DNA of 64,000 nt from Glaciecola sp. HTCC2999 (GTDB lineage Bacteria; Pseudomonadota; Gammaproteobacteria; Enterobacterales; Alteromonadaceae), in contig CATECQ010000019.1 in assembly GCA_949498985.1 (NCBI GenBank), forward strand, positions 1-64,000, given 5' to 3'. A program made the position numbers and the translations under genes. Every line of letters starts with the position of its first letter. Within the stretch, counting starts at the first letter, position 1. Below are positions 40,730 to 51,579 of this stretch, piece by piece. Below the pieces are notes generated by a model. The model was not told where the DNA came from. It ran no database searches and worked only from the letters and a program-made list of their open reading frames with translations.

Positions 40730-41209
40730 TTAATTATCATACTCAATGGCCATAATCGTATAATAGATTGGGCCATCTGGCATACTCACCATTACCTCGT
40801 CATCAACACATTTACCCACCATCGCACGCGCTAGAGGAGAATCAATAGAGCATGGTGCAGTATGTTTATAAATCTCATCAGAGCCAACGATTTGAATTTT
40901 TTTGACTTCGCCATCTTCATTTTCAATCGTCACCCACGCACCAAAATAAACTTTACCTGCTTGTTCAGGAGAAGGTGCAACAACAGTGAGTGTTTCCATC
41001 CTTTTACGTAAAAAACGGACCCGACTATGAATTTGACGTAAACGACGCTTATTCGTTTGATAGTCAGCATTATCGGAACGATCTCCTAGGCCAGCAGCCC
41101 ATGTTACTTTCTTGGTGATTTCATGACGTTCTACACGCCACAAATAATTCTCTTCCTCTTTGAGTAAGCGATAGCCATTAGGCGTAATGAGATTGGCTTT
41201 TTGAGTCAT
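40730..41209 (-). CDS. greB: Transcription elongation factor GreB
   Basis: 159 aa; ITPNGYRLLKEEENYLWRVERHEITKKVTWAAGLGDRSDNADYQTNKRRLRQIHSRVRFL. Confidence 0.95.
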   Translation of the reverse strand: MTQKANLITPNGYRLLKEEENYLWRVERHEITKKVTWAAGLGDRSDNADYQTNKRRLRQIHSRVRFLRKRMETLTVVAPSPEQAGKVYFGAWVTIENEDGEVKKIQIVGSDEIYKHTAPCSIDSPLARAMVGKCVDDEVMVSMPDGPIYYTIMAIEYDN

Positions 41210-41335
41210 ATTACATTCAAGATAACACTAATTGTGAAGATAATATCATACAATAAATTTTCCATGTTAATGGTTGTTACCCACAATAGGCTTCACGTAT
41301 AATCTCATCTTTGCTTATCATCGACATTTCCCATT

Positions 41336-43705
41336 ATGATTATACAAACACTGGCAACAGAATTAGCCGTCCAACCTGCCCAAATCAAAGCTGCTGTTGC
41401 ATTGTTAGATGATGGTGCCACCGTTCCTTTTATCGCTCGTTACCGTAAAGAAATGACCCAAGGTCTAGACGACACCCAATTGCGTAATCTTGAGAGCCGT
41501 TTAGGTTATTTACGTGAACTCGAAGAACGAAAAACCGTCATTCTCAAATCTATTACCGACCAAGGTAAAATGACCACAGCTCTTGCTCATGCAATTAATA
41601 ATGCAGACAGTAAAACCTTCCTTGAAGATTTATACTTACCCTATAAGCCGCGCCGCCGCACTAAAGGCCAAATCGCGATAGAAGCAGGCATCGAGCCGTT
41701 AGCCAATGCGCTTTATGATAACCCAACACTAGATCCCCAGCAGGAAGCGATTCAGTTTATTAATGTTGATGCTAAATTTGTGGATGAAAAAGCGGTACTC
41801 GATGGTGCAAAGTTTATTCTGATGGAGCGCTTTGCTGAAGATGCACAACTGCTGCAACAGATTCGTCAACACATGACTCAGCATGGATATGTCATTAGTC
41901 AGCTAATATCCGGCAAAGAAAAAGAGGCTGCAAAGTTCAGTGATTATTTTACCCATCAGGAAAAATTCAAAAACGTCCCTTCACACCGCGCTTTAGCGAT
42001 GTTCAGAGGACGTAATGAAGGATTTTTGGCATTAAATATTTCATTAGATCCTCAAGCAGAATCCTCTGTTACTCAACGTAGTGAATGTGAAGAAATTATC
42101 GCCAACCACGTCAATATTCGTGATAAAGGTAGAGCTGCAGACCCCTGGTTACAAACAGTTGTGGCATGGACTTGGAAACTCAAAATCCTAGTACACATGG
42201 AAACCGAGTTGTTCAATGTACTGCGTGAAAAGGCCGAAGCGGAGGCAATCAATGTTTTTGCCAAAAATTTACAAGACCTACTTATGGCAGCCCCCGCAGG
42301 TGCTAAAGTGACTATGGGCCTTGACCCAGGTATTCGCACTGGCGTAAAAGTTGCTATTGTTGATGAAACAGGAAAAGTGTTACATACCACGACTATTTTT
42401 CCGCACCCGCCCCAAAATGCATGGGAAAAATCACTGCGCACATTAGCAACAATTTCGAAACAGTTTAAAGTGAATTTAATCAGCATCGGTAACGGCACAG
42501 GATCGCGAGAAACCGATAAACTTGTCGCAGAAATGATGAAGGCTAACCCTGAATTAGGTATTCAAAAAATCATGATTTCTGAAGCGGGTGCTTCCGTATA
42601 TTCCGCTTCAGAATTGGCGTCATTAGAACTTCCGGGGATGGATGTTTCATTGCGCGGCGCGGTATCAATTGCACGTCGTTTACAAGACCCGTTAGCCGAG
42701 CTCGTTAAAATTGAGCCCAAAGCAATCGGTGTCGGTCAATACCAACACGACGTCTCTCAAAGTCAACTAGGCCAATCTTTGACACGAGTGATTGAAGATT
42801 GTGTTAATGCCGTCGGTGTCGATTTAAACACCGCATCTCCTGCGTTATTAGCGAATGTCTCTGGTTTAAATAAAACGCTGGCGAATAACATTGTCGCCTA
42901 TCGCAATGAACATGGCGCCTTTGCATCGAGAAAAGCATTGCTCAAAGTGGCACGTTTAGGGCCAAAAGCTTATGAACAAGCTGCCGGATTTTTGCGGATT
43001 CTTGATGGTAATAACCCACTCGACGCTTCTGCCGTTCATCCTGAAGCCTACCCCGTCGTTGATAAAATTTTGCTTCATAGCGGTGTCTCCGTGAATGATT
43101 TAATGGGGAATACCGACTTGTTACGTCGTCTAGCTCCTGAGGAATTTACTGATGACACTTTTGGAGAGCCGACTGTCAAAGATATTTTAAGCGAACTTGA
43201 TAAACCAGGTCGTGATCCTCGCCCTGAGTTTAAAACGGCCACTTATAAAGAGGGAGTTGAGAGTATTACTGATTTAACTCCAGGAATGATTCTAGAAGGC
43301 GTTGTCGCGAATGTCGCTAATTTTGGTGCTTTTGTCGATGTCGGTGTTCATCAAGATGGCTTAGTGCATATTTCAGCCATGACCGATGATTTTATATCAG
43401 ATCCACGTGAAGTCGTTAAAACTGGAGATGTGGTCAAAGTCAAAGTAATGGAAGTCGATGTTCCACGTAAACGTATTGCCTTTAGCATGCGCATGGGTGA
43501 TGAATTAAACAGTCGTCAAACCCAACAGGCTTCAAAAAAATCGAACAGTGCAGCTCATCATTCGACGACTAAACCAGTTAAAAATACAGGTGACAATCAC
43601 CAAAACAATCGGTCTCGCCATCAAAAAAACCGGGGAAATAATACACCTGCAGGTGGTGGTATGGCAGATGCCTTCGCAGCGGCATTTGCAAAGAAAAATT
43701 CATAA
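41336..43705 (+). CDS. tex: Tex family RNA-binding transcription accessory protein
   Basis: 789 aa; [38 protein letters not shown], HhH region, C-terminal S1 domain [19 protein letters not shown]. Confidence 0.95.
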   Translation: MIIQTLATELAVQPAQIKAAVALLDDGATVPFIARYRKEMTQGLDDTQLRNLESRLGYLRELEERKTVILKSITDQGKMTTALAHAINNADSKTFLEDLYLPYKPRRRTKGQIAIEAGIEPLANALYDNPTLDPQQEAIQFINVDAKFVDEKAVLDGAKFILMERFAEDAQLLQQIRQHMTQHGYVISQLISGKEKEAAKFSDYFTHQEKFKNVPSHRALAMFRGRNEGFLALNISLDPQAESSVTQRSECEEIIANHVNIRDKGRAADPWLQTVVAWTWKLKILVHMETELFNVLREKAEAEAINVFAKNLQDLLMAAPAGAKVTMGLDPGIRTGVKVAIVDETGKVLHTTTIFPHPPQNAWEKSLRTLATISKQFKVNLISIGNGTGSRETDKLVAEMMKANPELGIQKIMISEAGASVYSASELASLELPGMDVSLRGAVSIARRLQDPLAELVKIEPKAIGVGQYQHDVSQSQLGQSLTRVIEDCVNAVGVDLNTASPALLANVSGLNKTLANNIVAYRNEHGAFASRKALLKVARLGPKAYEQAAGFLRILDGNNPLDASAVHPEAYPVVDKILLHSGVSVNDLMGNTDLLRRLAPEEFTDDTFGEPTVKDILSELDKPGRDPRPEFKTATYKEGVESITDLTPGMILEGVVANVANFGAFVDVGVHQDGLVHISAMTDDFISDPREVVKTGDVVKVKVMEVDVPRKRIAFSMRMGDELNSRQTQQASKKSNSAAHHSTTKPVKNTGDNHQNNRSRHQKNRGNNTPAGGGMADAFAAAFAKKNS

Positions 43706-43752
43706 GAAAAATCTTCGTTGCGTGGCTAGATTAATACCGGTTAACTAATAGG

Positions 43753-44547
43753 CTAACAACGTTCCATGAATTCCATGATCGTACGCGCGAAGAGCTCTTT
43801 GTCCGAAATAAACGGGGCATGAGAAACATGTTGGAGCATTATGGTCGTTGCACGCGGCTGTAATGCTTCAATCTTAGTCACTGCTTTATATGGCACGAGC
43901 GAATCTAAACGTCCATATATCCGCAGAGTTGGACATTGAATCTGCTGTATCTCGTTTCGTAAATCGACTGTTTGCAATAATCTTAACCCATGTAACAAGC
44001 TTTCTTCACAAGGTGCAGGGTAATGGGCAATGGCTTTTTTTAACTCCTGCATATCTGCTTTCGCAGAGACTGATCCCATTGCCTGTATTGCCAGAAAACG
44101 CTGAACTGTTTTTTGATAATTATTCGCTAATTGAGTTTCAAACTGCTGTAGTACCTTTGATTCAATACCGAACCATTCATGTTCTTGAGCCATAAAATAT
44201 GGTGTTGTGGCAGTGCAGATTAAACTGCTGACACTTTCAGGGTAAGTAAGCGCCAACTTTTGTGCAATTAATCCACCTAATGACCAGCCCAATAGACTAA
44301 AACGGGTAGGTAAAGAATCGTAAATATGTTCAACCGCGTTTTCCAATGTCGTTAATGTCACATCGGCATTATCCCCAAAGCCAGGTAAATCGATTAGGAT
44401 CACGTCATTACTTTGAGCTAATAAAGGAGCAACTTGATCAAATACACCACTATTAAGTCCCCAGCCATGTAACATCACTAACGGCTCGGCATTGGAGTCA
44501 CTAGGTAATTCTGATCGAATGATCCGCTGTTTGAGAGCTGTAGACAT
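43753..44547 (-). CDS. bioH: Pimeloyl-ACP methyl ester esterase BioH
   Basis: 264 aa; LHGWGLNSGVFDQVAPLL, LLGWSLGGLIAQKLAL, HVSHAPFIS; divergent from comF/gntX as in relatives. Confidence 0.9.
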   Translation of the reverse strand: MSTALKQRIIRSELPSDSNAEPLVMLHGWGLNSGVFDQVAPLLAQSNDVILIDLPGFGDNADVTLTTLENAVEHIYDSLPTRFSLLGWSLGGLIAQKLALTYPESVSSLICTATTPYFMAQEHEWFGIESKVLQQFETQLANNYQKTVQRFLAIQAMGSVSAKADMQELKKAIAHYPAPCEESLLHGLRLLQTVDLRNEIQQIQCPTLRIYGRLDSLVPYKAVTKIEALQPRATTIMLQHVSHAPFISDKELFARTIMEFMERC

Positions 44548-44588
44548 GTTAGGATTGTGACCTGTTATAAAATGATTTGTGAGTGTAA

Positions 44589-45314
44589 ATGAAGCCTACA
44601 TTGAAAGCAATTTGGCATCGTTGCTTATTATGCTTACAAGCAACTGAGCAGCACATTTGCACATTATGCCTCGCTGATTGTGGATTCATTCACTCACATA
44701 TTTTGCGGCAAAATTTACTCATTCATAACCTCAATGATTCTGAGCAATACTTTGTTCATGATGTCATTATCAATGCCAAATTTGATGAATTATGGGTGTT
44801 GGATATTTATCAATATCCATTGACGGTATTAATCCCGAAGCTGAAATTTTATAATCAACCTCACATAGCGACATTACTAGCCCAATGGTTTGTATTATAT
44901 CGAGTAGCAAGGATGGATAGGTTACCAGAGGCCCTTATCCCCGTCCCTATTCATTGGCGTAGAATGTGGCAACGCGGATATAACCAGTCTCATCTTTTAT
45001 GTGCTGAATTAAGTCGCCGATTATACATTCCATGTCTCGAAAATAATGTAAAGCGCAAGCACCATACGCGGCCTCAAAGTGAATTAAATTTAGCAGACCG
45101 GCGAACTAATATTCAAGATGTTTTTACTGTAGATACTGATTCTTTAGCAAGCATCAATCACATTGCCATTGTCGATGATGTCGTCACCACCGGAACCACT
45201 ATTAATGATTTATGTCGCAGTATTTATCAAGTCGCACCACACATTAATATTACTGTGTGGTGCATGGGCTTAGGTGTTTTTGAACCTAGTGTGAATAAAC
45301 AAACAACAGATTAA
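44589..45314 (+). CDS. ComF/GntX family phosphoribosyltransferase-like protein
   Basis: 241 aa; CLLCLQATEQHICTLCLADC, PVPIHWRRMWQRGYNQSHLLCAELSRRL, IVDDVVTTGTTI. Confidence 0.9.
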   Translation: MKPTLKAIWHRCLLCLQATEQHICTLCLADCGFIHSHILRQNLLIHNLNDSEQYFVHDVIINAKFDELWVLDIYQYPLTVLIPKLKFYNQPHIATLLAQWFVLYRVARMDRLPEALIPVPIHWRRMWQRGYNQSHLLCAELSRRLYIPCLENNVKRKHHTRPQSELNLADRRTNIQDVFTVDTDSLASINHIAIVDDVVTTGTTINDLCRSIYQVAPHINITVWCMGLGVFEPSVNKQTTD

Positions 45315-45323
45315 ATATCTTTA

Positions 45324-48020
45324 TCATCTTATTTTGATTAAGGGCGCCATAAAAATAGCATTCGCCATTAATTTTTCTGTCCCGCGCCAATACCCTCTGA
45401 AATTTACATTATCAGCAAACCCAATGACCCGACCTTGGCCGTAAGGATGTGCGATGATTGCAGAACTTTGGGCAATTAAATCCTGCATGGCTTGCGCACT
45501 ATATCCACCTAGTAATGGGGATTGAGAATATTTTGCAACTTCAATGAATGGCTTATCTACCCCATTCATGACCATGTTATTTGTTTTAAACATCGGTAAT
45601 TTTGCATTATTTGAATGAGTATTTGGCGCGCCAGCAGACTCTACTATACCAAACATTAAGGGGTGAGACGTATCCACAATTGTTTCATAAACTGCCCCCG
45701 CGACTAGTTTTTTAGCATAGTGGTCAGCTTGGCCGGCAAAATGCAATACTTGCGAACTAAACTGTTCATCTATTGCGCTCTTACTCAATACCGAGGCCTC
45801 TAATAGCCCATTGTCGGCTAAAAATTTTGCACCACGCTTAGTACCAATAACCACACCACCAGAACGAACCCATGCTTTTAATGCAGATAGATCTTTATCT
45901 GACAATCCTTGATAACGACCTGATGCAATAATAATGTGAGTGAAGTCAGATAAGTTTACTCGCCCAAATCGGTCTTGATCGACAATGGTTGTCGGCACGG
46001 TTAATCGTGTATCAAGATAATGCCATATTTCACCGACTTCGTATTGAGACATACCCAAGCCACCAAGCAGCATCACATTAGGTAAACTTGCAACTTGCAT
46101 ACTTGGACTTCCTACATCAATTCCTTGAGGGGTCAATCCTGAAGCTAATGCAAATAATTGTATGTTCAAATGAGCTGCTAGTTGGCGTAATTTATCTTCC
46201 CAATTATGACTATGTCTTAAACCAGCAGGTATAATTACCGTGCCTGCTGCGAACTGTTCAATCTCATTATTATGAGTCTTGACACTAAATGATTTAGCAG
46301 CGATTCGGGCTTCAATACCATGCGCTAATACTCGATATAACAAAGCGGGTGCCGTTGACTCGTCCCAACGAAATGCGTAGCCAACATGAGAATTTACCGA
46401 ATTATCAATCATGTCAGAACTATTTGGGTAAGTACTCACTTTTTTTGATTTGATTCGCTGTGTTTCGCGTTTTGTTAATGTTGCATAATTGAGATTAAAC
46501 GCAAACGCAATATTCCAATTGGATACATCGTAAAATGTATTATTAGGGAAATTTTGGCGGGTTGAAAAGAGTGATGATAACAAACGATACTGAGGTTGGT
46601 TAGTACTTACTAATATAGCTTCGTTCGCTTTATATCGCGTATCATTGACGGTAATATCCTGAGTCAATAGTTGTGTGGCAATCTGATGCGCATTGAGGGT
46701 TTCAATAAACACAGCATTACGCTTAGTATCTGTCGTTAACTGGACAAGATATCCACCGACAGGATCGTCTTTTTGCAATGCTTGAGTTTCCTTAACAAAA
46801 TTAACATGGTGGGCTTGAAATACAGATTTGTTAGCTAATGCACCAGCAAATGTTGAGAAACTCGTTGTAATTTGGTTTTGAATACTTTGTGCAAAACTTA
46901 ATGGACCATTAATTGAGGTTTGCAAGTGACCTCTTGAACTAGCTTGTTCAAATAATATTCCTACTGCTCCGTGTACATCGGGATAAGTAGATCCTTTACC
47001 ATAATAAAAATCATCGAAATTTTCTTGGGTATAATACATCTGGCCATGAGCGTCGAGCGCTTGAGCATGAAACTCACCTAATAGATTAGTCAACACGACG
47101 TTGTTATCATCGGTAAGTGGATTTTTTCGTGATGGAACACCGGGCTGGAAAAAATAGGTCGAATTCGTCCCCATCTCATGAAAATCGGTCAATATATGTG
47201 GTCGCCATGAATGAAATTGCGCAATTCTTGCTTGTGACTCGGGATGAGTAAGCAAAATCCAATCTCGGTTCAAATCAAACCAATAGTGGTTTGTGCGACC
47301 GCTTGGAAAACGCTCAGCATGTTCTCGATGCATAGCATGTGCTGATGGATGCTTACCTTTATGCATATTTGCCCACTGCGCAAAACGCGATAGCCCGTCA
47401 GGATTCAAAGAAGGATCTAGCAAAATGACAGCATTATTAAGTAACATATCTACTTCAGCACCTTGTGCTGCAGCTAAATAATAAGCCACTAATAATGATG
47501 CATTACTTCCTGACGGCTCATTGCCATGCACTGAATACCCCATATTAATGATTAAAGGGGCGTCCGGTTTAGGTGCGGTGCCATTATTAATCGAAGCTTG
47601 ATGGGCTGACTTGATAACGTCAATCTTTTGTTGATTCACAGAAGAAGTAATGGTTAACAACACCAATTCACGTTGCTCGTGAGTCCGCCCTGTCACCGTT
47701 AAAGACACTCTTTCTGAGCTCTCCGCTAACACTTTCATATAAGCAATTAATTGGTCATGGCGCACATGCCAAGTACCTACAGGATAGCCTAATACTGATT
47801 CTGGCTTAGGGATGTTCGGATCATAAGTCACATTCTTAGGTAAATAATCCAAATCGGAACTGGCTAAGAATACTTGCTTAGGGTTATTCGCAGCAAAGCC
47901 AGGTTCACTCAAGCTTGAATTGTCATGCTGGAGGGCTGCATAAGCATTATTGTGTAGTGAATAAAATCCACTGAACAATACAATTATCGCGAAACCCATT
48001 ACTTTAAATGTTTTGTTCAT
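45324..48020 (-). CDS. M14 family zinc carboxypeptidase with C-terminal GATase1-like domain, secreted
   Basis: 898 aa; signal peptide; GYSVHGNEPSGSNAS, LDPSLNPDGLSRFAQW, LNRDWILLTHPES, LTDFHEMGTNSTYFF; C-terminal MLLGGLGMSQYEVGEIWHYLD and WVRSGGVVIGTKRGA. Confidence 0.87.
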   Translation of the reverse strand: MNKTFKVMGFAIIVLFSGFYSLHNNAYAALQHDNSSLSEPGFAANNPKQVFLASSDLDYLPKNVTYDPNIPKPESVLGYPVGTWHVRHDQLIAYMKVLAESSERVSLTVTGRTHEQRELVLLTITSSVNQQKIDVIKSAHQASINNGTAPKPDAPLIINMGYSVHGNEPSGSNASLLVAYYLAAAQGAEVDMLLNNAVILLDPSLNPDGLSRFAQWANMHKGKHPSAHAMHREHAERFPSGRTNHYWFDLNRDWILLTHPESQARIAQFHSWRPHILTDFHEMGTNSTYFFQPGVPSRKNPLTDDNNVVLTNLLGEFHAQALDAHGQMYYTQENFDDFYYGKGSTYPDVHGAVGILFEQASSRGHLQTSINGPLSFAQSIQNQITTSFSTFAGALANKSVFQAHHVNFVKETQALQKDDPVGGYLVQLTTDTKRNAVFIETLNAHQIATQLLTQDITVNDTRYKANEAILVSTNQPQYRLLSSLFSTRQNFPNNTFYDVSNWNIAFAFNLNYATLTKRETQRIKSKKVSTYPNSSDMIDNSVNSHVGYAFRWDESTAPALLYRVLAHGIEARIAAKSFSVKTHNNEIEQFAAGTVIIPAGLRHSHNWEDKLRQLAAHLNIQLFALASGLTPQGIDVGSPSMQVASLPNVMLLGGLGMSQYEVGEIWHYLDTRLTVPTTIVDQDRFGRVNLSDFTHIIIASGRYQGLSDKDLSALKAWVRSGGVVIGTKRGAKFLADNGLLEASVLSKSAIDEQFSSQVLHFAGQADHYAKKLVAGAVYETIVDTSHPLMFGIVESAGAPNTHSNNAKLPMFKTNNMVMNGVDKPFIEVAKYSQSPLLGGYSAQAMQDLIAQSSAIIAHPYGQGRVIGFADNVNFRGYWRGTEKLMANAIFMAPLIKIR

Positions 48021-48115
48021 CTCTAATCCTTCATCAACATACTATTTTGAGAGGTATTGTCATTAAAAAATGACATATTTGCAATTTAATCGTATTGTAT
48101 TGCAAAATGTTATTA

Positions 48116-48140
48116 ATACTTGACTGTTTTAGTCGGGTAA
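48116..48140 (+). promoter_or_regulatory. IscR type 1 binding site upstream of nfuA
   Basis: atacttgactgttttagtcgggtaa matches ATASYYGACTRWWWYAGTCRRSTAT at 24 of 25 positions and overlaps a -35-like ttgact (48120-48125). Confidence 0.85.
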
Positions 48141-48187
48141 TAATGTTATTATTACTTATTATTTATGGGAAAAGTAGGAAGCACCCT

Positions 48188-48766
48188 ATGGTCAATATTT
48201 CAGAAACTGCTCAAGCGCATTTTGTTAAACTTCTTAAAAACCAAGAAGATAACACAAACATTCGTGTATTCGTCGTAAATCCAGGTACATCAACTGCCGA
48301 GTGTGGTGTGTCTTATTGTACGCCTGATGCGGTTGAGGCAACTGATATCCGCCTACCATTTAATGGTTTTGATGCTGTTGTTGATCAGGAGTCTGCACCG
48401 TTTCTTGAAGACGCTGAAATTGATTTTATTACTGACCAGATGGGGTCACAATTGACACTGAAAGCCCCAAATGCAAAAGCACGTAAAATTTCTGATGACG
48501 CGCCATTAATCGAGCGTGTAGAGTATTTAATCCAAACTGAGATTAATCCTCAACTAGCAAATCATAACGGCCAAGTGACCTTGACTGGAATTACCGATGA
48601 TGGCATCGCCATCTTACAATTTGGTGGTGGTTGTAACGGCTGCTCAATGGTCGATGTAACCCTTAAAGATGGTATCGAAAAACAAATGTTGGAACAGTTT
48701 GCCGGTGAGTTAACCGGTGTACGTGATGCAACTGAGCATGCCGCGGGCGAACATTCATATTACTAA
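48188..48766 (+). CDS. nfuA: Fe-S biogenesis protein NfuA
   Basis: Tracked ORF starts at 48095; ATG at 48188 ([19 protein letters not shown]) is the likely start. C-terminal [21 protein letters not shown]. Confidence 0.95.
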   Translation: MVNISETAQAHFVKLLKNQEDNTNIRVFVVNPGTSTAECGVSYCTPDAVEATDIRLPFNGFDAVVDQESAPFLEDAEIDFITDQMGSQLTLKAPNAKARKISDDAPLIERVEYLIQTEINPQLANHNGQVTLTGITDDGIAILQFGGGCNGCSMVDVTLKDGIEKQMLEQFAGELTGVRDATEHAAGEHSYY

Positions 48767-48796
48767 ACGCCTATTCATGTAGAAGGCATAAGCAAA

Positions 48797-49918
48797 ATGT
48801 ATCAATCAAGATTGACACTGTTTGTATGGTTAATTGCTATTGGTATTGTGAGTTTCAGCCAGCATCTTTTAGCTAAAACGACATTCGCACCTGAGCTAAA
48901 AGATAATCTGGTGATCCTTCAATATCATCATGTCGCAACAAATACACCGACCATTACATCTACCCCACCAGATGTGTTTGCTGAACATCTTGCTTACTTG
49001 CATCAACACTTTAATGTCGTAGCATTACCTGAAGCCATTGATGCTTTGCGGGAAGGAACCGGTTTACCAGACAAGTCTGTCGCGATAACGTTTGATGATG
49101 GATTTGATAATATACTCACCAACGCTCACCCTTTGCTTAGAAAGTATAATTTTCCTTACACTGTCTTTATCAATCCTGCTCTTATTGGCCACACCAGAAC
49201 ACAGCTGACGTGGGAAGAGGTCGCCCAAATGAGTCAAGAAGGAGTATCGTTTGCGAATCATACCTTAACACATCAACATCTATTAAATCGTCGACACATT
49301 ACATCTAATAATGGTCACAGCGATGACGTGACGATAGAAAATGAAACACAATGGTTGAAGCGAATACTTGGCGATATTACACAAGCAGAAACTCTTTTAA
49401 AGGAGCGTTTAGGCTATTCATTACGCTATCTAGCATATCCTTATGGTGAGTTTAATCGCACTTTGAGCAATGCCTTAAGTAATCTAGGATATATGGGATT
49501 TGCACAACACTCTGGAGGAGTCAGCAGTCAGAGTGATTTTGCTGCACTACCACGTTATCCAGCAGCGGGGCGTTATGCTCAATTGGGCACATTAAAAATA
49601 AAGCTAAATAGTTTAGCTATGCCGGTACTGCATTCCAATATTACTGACCCGGAAGTTACAGAAAACACACCCGATGAAATGCGATTATTATTAGATACCC
49701 AAGATTTTAACTTAACCGGTGTCAATTGTTTCTATCAAGGTGCGGTTCAACCCACAGTGATTGAGAATGGGGTATTAATTGTCGCATTGAGTGAAAATCT
49801 ACCTACAGGTCGTTCTCGGATGAACTGCACGGCGCCAAGCAAACGTGAAAAAGGACGATATTATTGGTTATCACAGCCTTTCTTCAAAGCTAACGAAAAT
49901 GGTAAATACATTGACTAA
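48797..49918 (+). CDS. Polysaccharide deacetylase family protein, secreted
   Basis: 373 aa; signal peptide; VAITFDDGFDNILTNAHPLLRKYNFPYTVFI, FANHTLTHQHL, YLAYPYGEFN. Confidence 0.9.
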   Translation: MYQSRLTLFVWLIAIGIVSFSQHLLAKTTFAPELKDNLVILQYHHVATNTPTITSTPPDVFAEHLAYLHQHFNVVALPEAIDALREGTGLPDKSVAITFDDGFDNILTNAHPLLRKYNFPYTVFINPALIGHTRTQLTWEEVAQMSQEGVSFANHTLTHQHLLNRRHITSNNGHSDDVTIENETQWLKRILGDITQAETLLKERLGYSLRYLAYPYGEFNRTLSNALSNLGYMGFAQHSGGVSSQSDFAALPRYPAAGRYAQLGTLKIKLNSLAMPVLHSNITDPEVTENTPDEMRLLLDTQDFNLTGVNCFYQGAVQPTVIENGVLIVALSENLPTGRSRMNCTAPSKREKGRYYWLSQPFFKANENGKYID

Positions 49919-49941
49919 CAACTTCTAATGTATCCTGAAAT

Positions 49942-50628
49942 TTATTGCCCTGCAGCGAAACGAATTACTTTGGGTAAATCTGCTATAATCTGCTCAGTAT
50001 CACTGATAGCAATCTGACCAGGGGCATGATTTGGTTTGAAACGCCCTATAACTTGACCTAATGGATTTATCACGACGACGGAACCTGAGTGATCGACTAA
50101 ATAGTTGGGCTCATCTGTGCTTTGTGACATCGAATACATCATTCCCATACTCCGCACTAGTGGATAAAGTTCTTTATGTTCTGCGGTCGCAGCAACAAAG
50201 TTCGGATTAAAGAACCCTATATACTCAGCTAAACGTTCAATAGTATCGCGTTTAGGATCAACCGATAAAAACCATACTTTGATGGGATCGTCCTGCGCTT
50301 TTTCGATAATCATCGGATAGGCTTGATTCAATGCCGCTAATGTCGTTGGGCAGATATCAGGGCAATAAGTATATCCCACAAATGCCAGTGTCCATTGCTC
50401 ATTTAAATCAGCGTTCGTCATCATCATATGTTTGTGATTAGTTAACGTAAATTCACTTATCTTGCGCGGTTGAGGATACCACTGCATGTACTGAGTACCA
50501 GAAGGATGAGTATCAGCACTCTGGGTTCTATCGTTAGGATGATTGTCCGATGTCTCATACCAACTTAAACTAAAACCGAAACCAATTAAGAAAGCCACAC
50601 CTATTACTATTTTAATGGTCGTGTTCAT
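49942..50628 (-). CDS. SCO1/SenC family copper chaperone protein
   Basis: 228 aa; WTLAFVGYTYCPDICPTTLAALNQA, VWFLSVDPKRDTIERLAEYIGFFNPNFVAATA. Confidence 0.92.
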   Translation of the reverse strand: MNTTIKIVIGVAFLIGFGFSLSWYETSDNHPNDRTQSADTHPSGTQYMQWYPQPRKISEFTLTNHKHMMMTNADLNEQWTLAFVGYTYCPDICPTTLAALNQAYPMIIEKAQDDPIKVWFLSVDPKRDTIERLAEYIGFFNPNFVAATAEHKELYPLVRSMGMMYSMSQSTDEPNYLVDHSGSVVVINPLGQVIGRFKPNHAPGQIAISDTEQIIADLPKVIRFAAGQ

Positions 50629-50651
50629 ATCCAGATCCTTTAAATGATCAT

Positions 50652-51569
50652 TTATAGCGTAATTGGTATGTAATGATCTAATAATAACACGACAAATAAG
50701 ACCATTAAATGGACAATCGAAAACTTAAAGGTTTGCATTGCCGTGTTATCTGTTGGATGGAATTTAAGTTTATATGCATAAAATAAAAATCCCGCATTGA
50801 GTGCACTAGAACCGATTAAGTAAATCACATCAGCCATGCCTGCTAAGTAAGGCAATAAACAGACTAAAAACAGCAAAACGGTATATAACAATACAAAAGT
50901 TTTTGTATATTCAACACCATGTGTGACCGGTAACATCGGAATTTCCGCTTTAGCATAGTCTTTCTCACGATGAATGGCTAAGGCCCAAAAATGCGGTGGC
51001 GTCCACGTAAATATAATCAGCACCAACAGTAATGGATACGCATGGATCTCTCCGGTAACAGCAGTCCATCCCAATAACGGCGGGATTGCACCCGCTAATC
51101 CACCAATCACAATATTTTGTGGTGTTGCACGTTTTAAAAATAAGGTATAAATACCGGCATAACCCACCAAACCTGCAAAGGTCAGAACGGCTGTTAAACG
51201 ATTGATCCACAAATCTAAAGCGACAAACCCTAGCACCCCTAGTATCAATGCAAATAATAACGCTTGTTTACTTGATACACGTCCCTTTGCTACGGGACGA
51301 TTAATTGTCCGAGCCATTTTACTATCAATTTCATGGTCGACGACATGATTAACCACAGCTGCGGCAGATGATAATGCGCCAATACCAAATAAACCAATAA
51401 TAAGTGTTTGAGCGGGGATCCAAGTCTCACTAGCCAAACACATTCCGACCAATGCGGTTAAAAGCAATAACAAGACTACATTCGGTTTAGTCATTTCATA
51501 ATAATCGCGCCATGCTGCACGTTGATTTGCTTTTGTGGTGGGTTTGGCTATGGATGCGCTATTGGCCAT
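50652..51569 (-). CDS. cyoE: Heme O synthase (protoheme IX farnesyltransferase)
   Basis: 305 aa UbiA family; [44 protein letters not shown]. Confidence 0.94.
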   Translation of the reverse strand: MANSASIAKPTTKANQRAAWRDYYEMTKPNVVLLLLLTALVGMCLASETWIPAQTLIIGLFGIGALSSAAAVVNHVVDHEIDSKMARTINRPVAKGRVSSKQALLFALILGVLGFVALDLWINRLTAVLTFAGLVGYAGIYTLFLKRATPQNIVIGGLAGAIPPLLGWTAVTGEIHAYPLLLVLIIFTWTPPHFWALAIHREKDYAKAEIPMLPVTHGVEYTKTFVLLYTVLLFLVCLLPYLAGMADVIYLIGSSALNAGFLFYAYKLKFHPTDNTAMQTFKFSIVHLMVLFVVLLLDHYIPITL

Positions 51570-51579
51570 GGAAAATCTC

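Noticed and set aside
42073-42498. 141-aa minus-strand ORF inside tex
   Set aside because: Antisense to the conserved YqgF-like region of Tex ([12 protein letters not shown]); considered spurious.
48141-48158. taataatgttattatta as a Fur box upstream of nfuA
   Set aside because: AT repeat dyad only; poor match to GATAATGATAATCATTATC, and the adjacent IscR site is a much better explanation.
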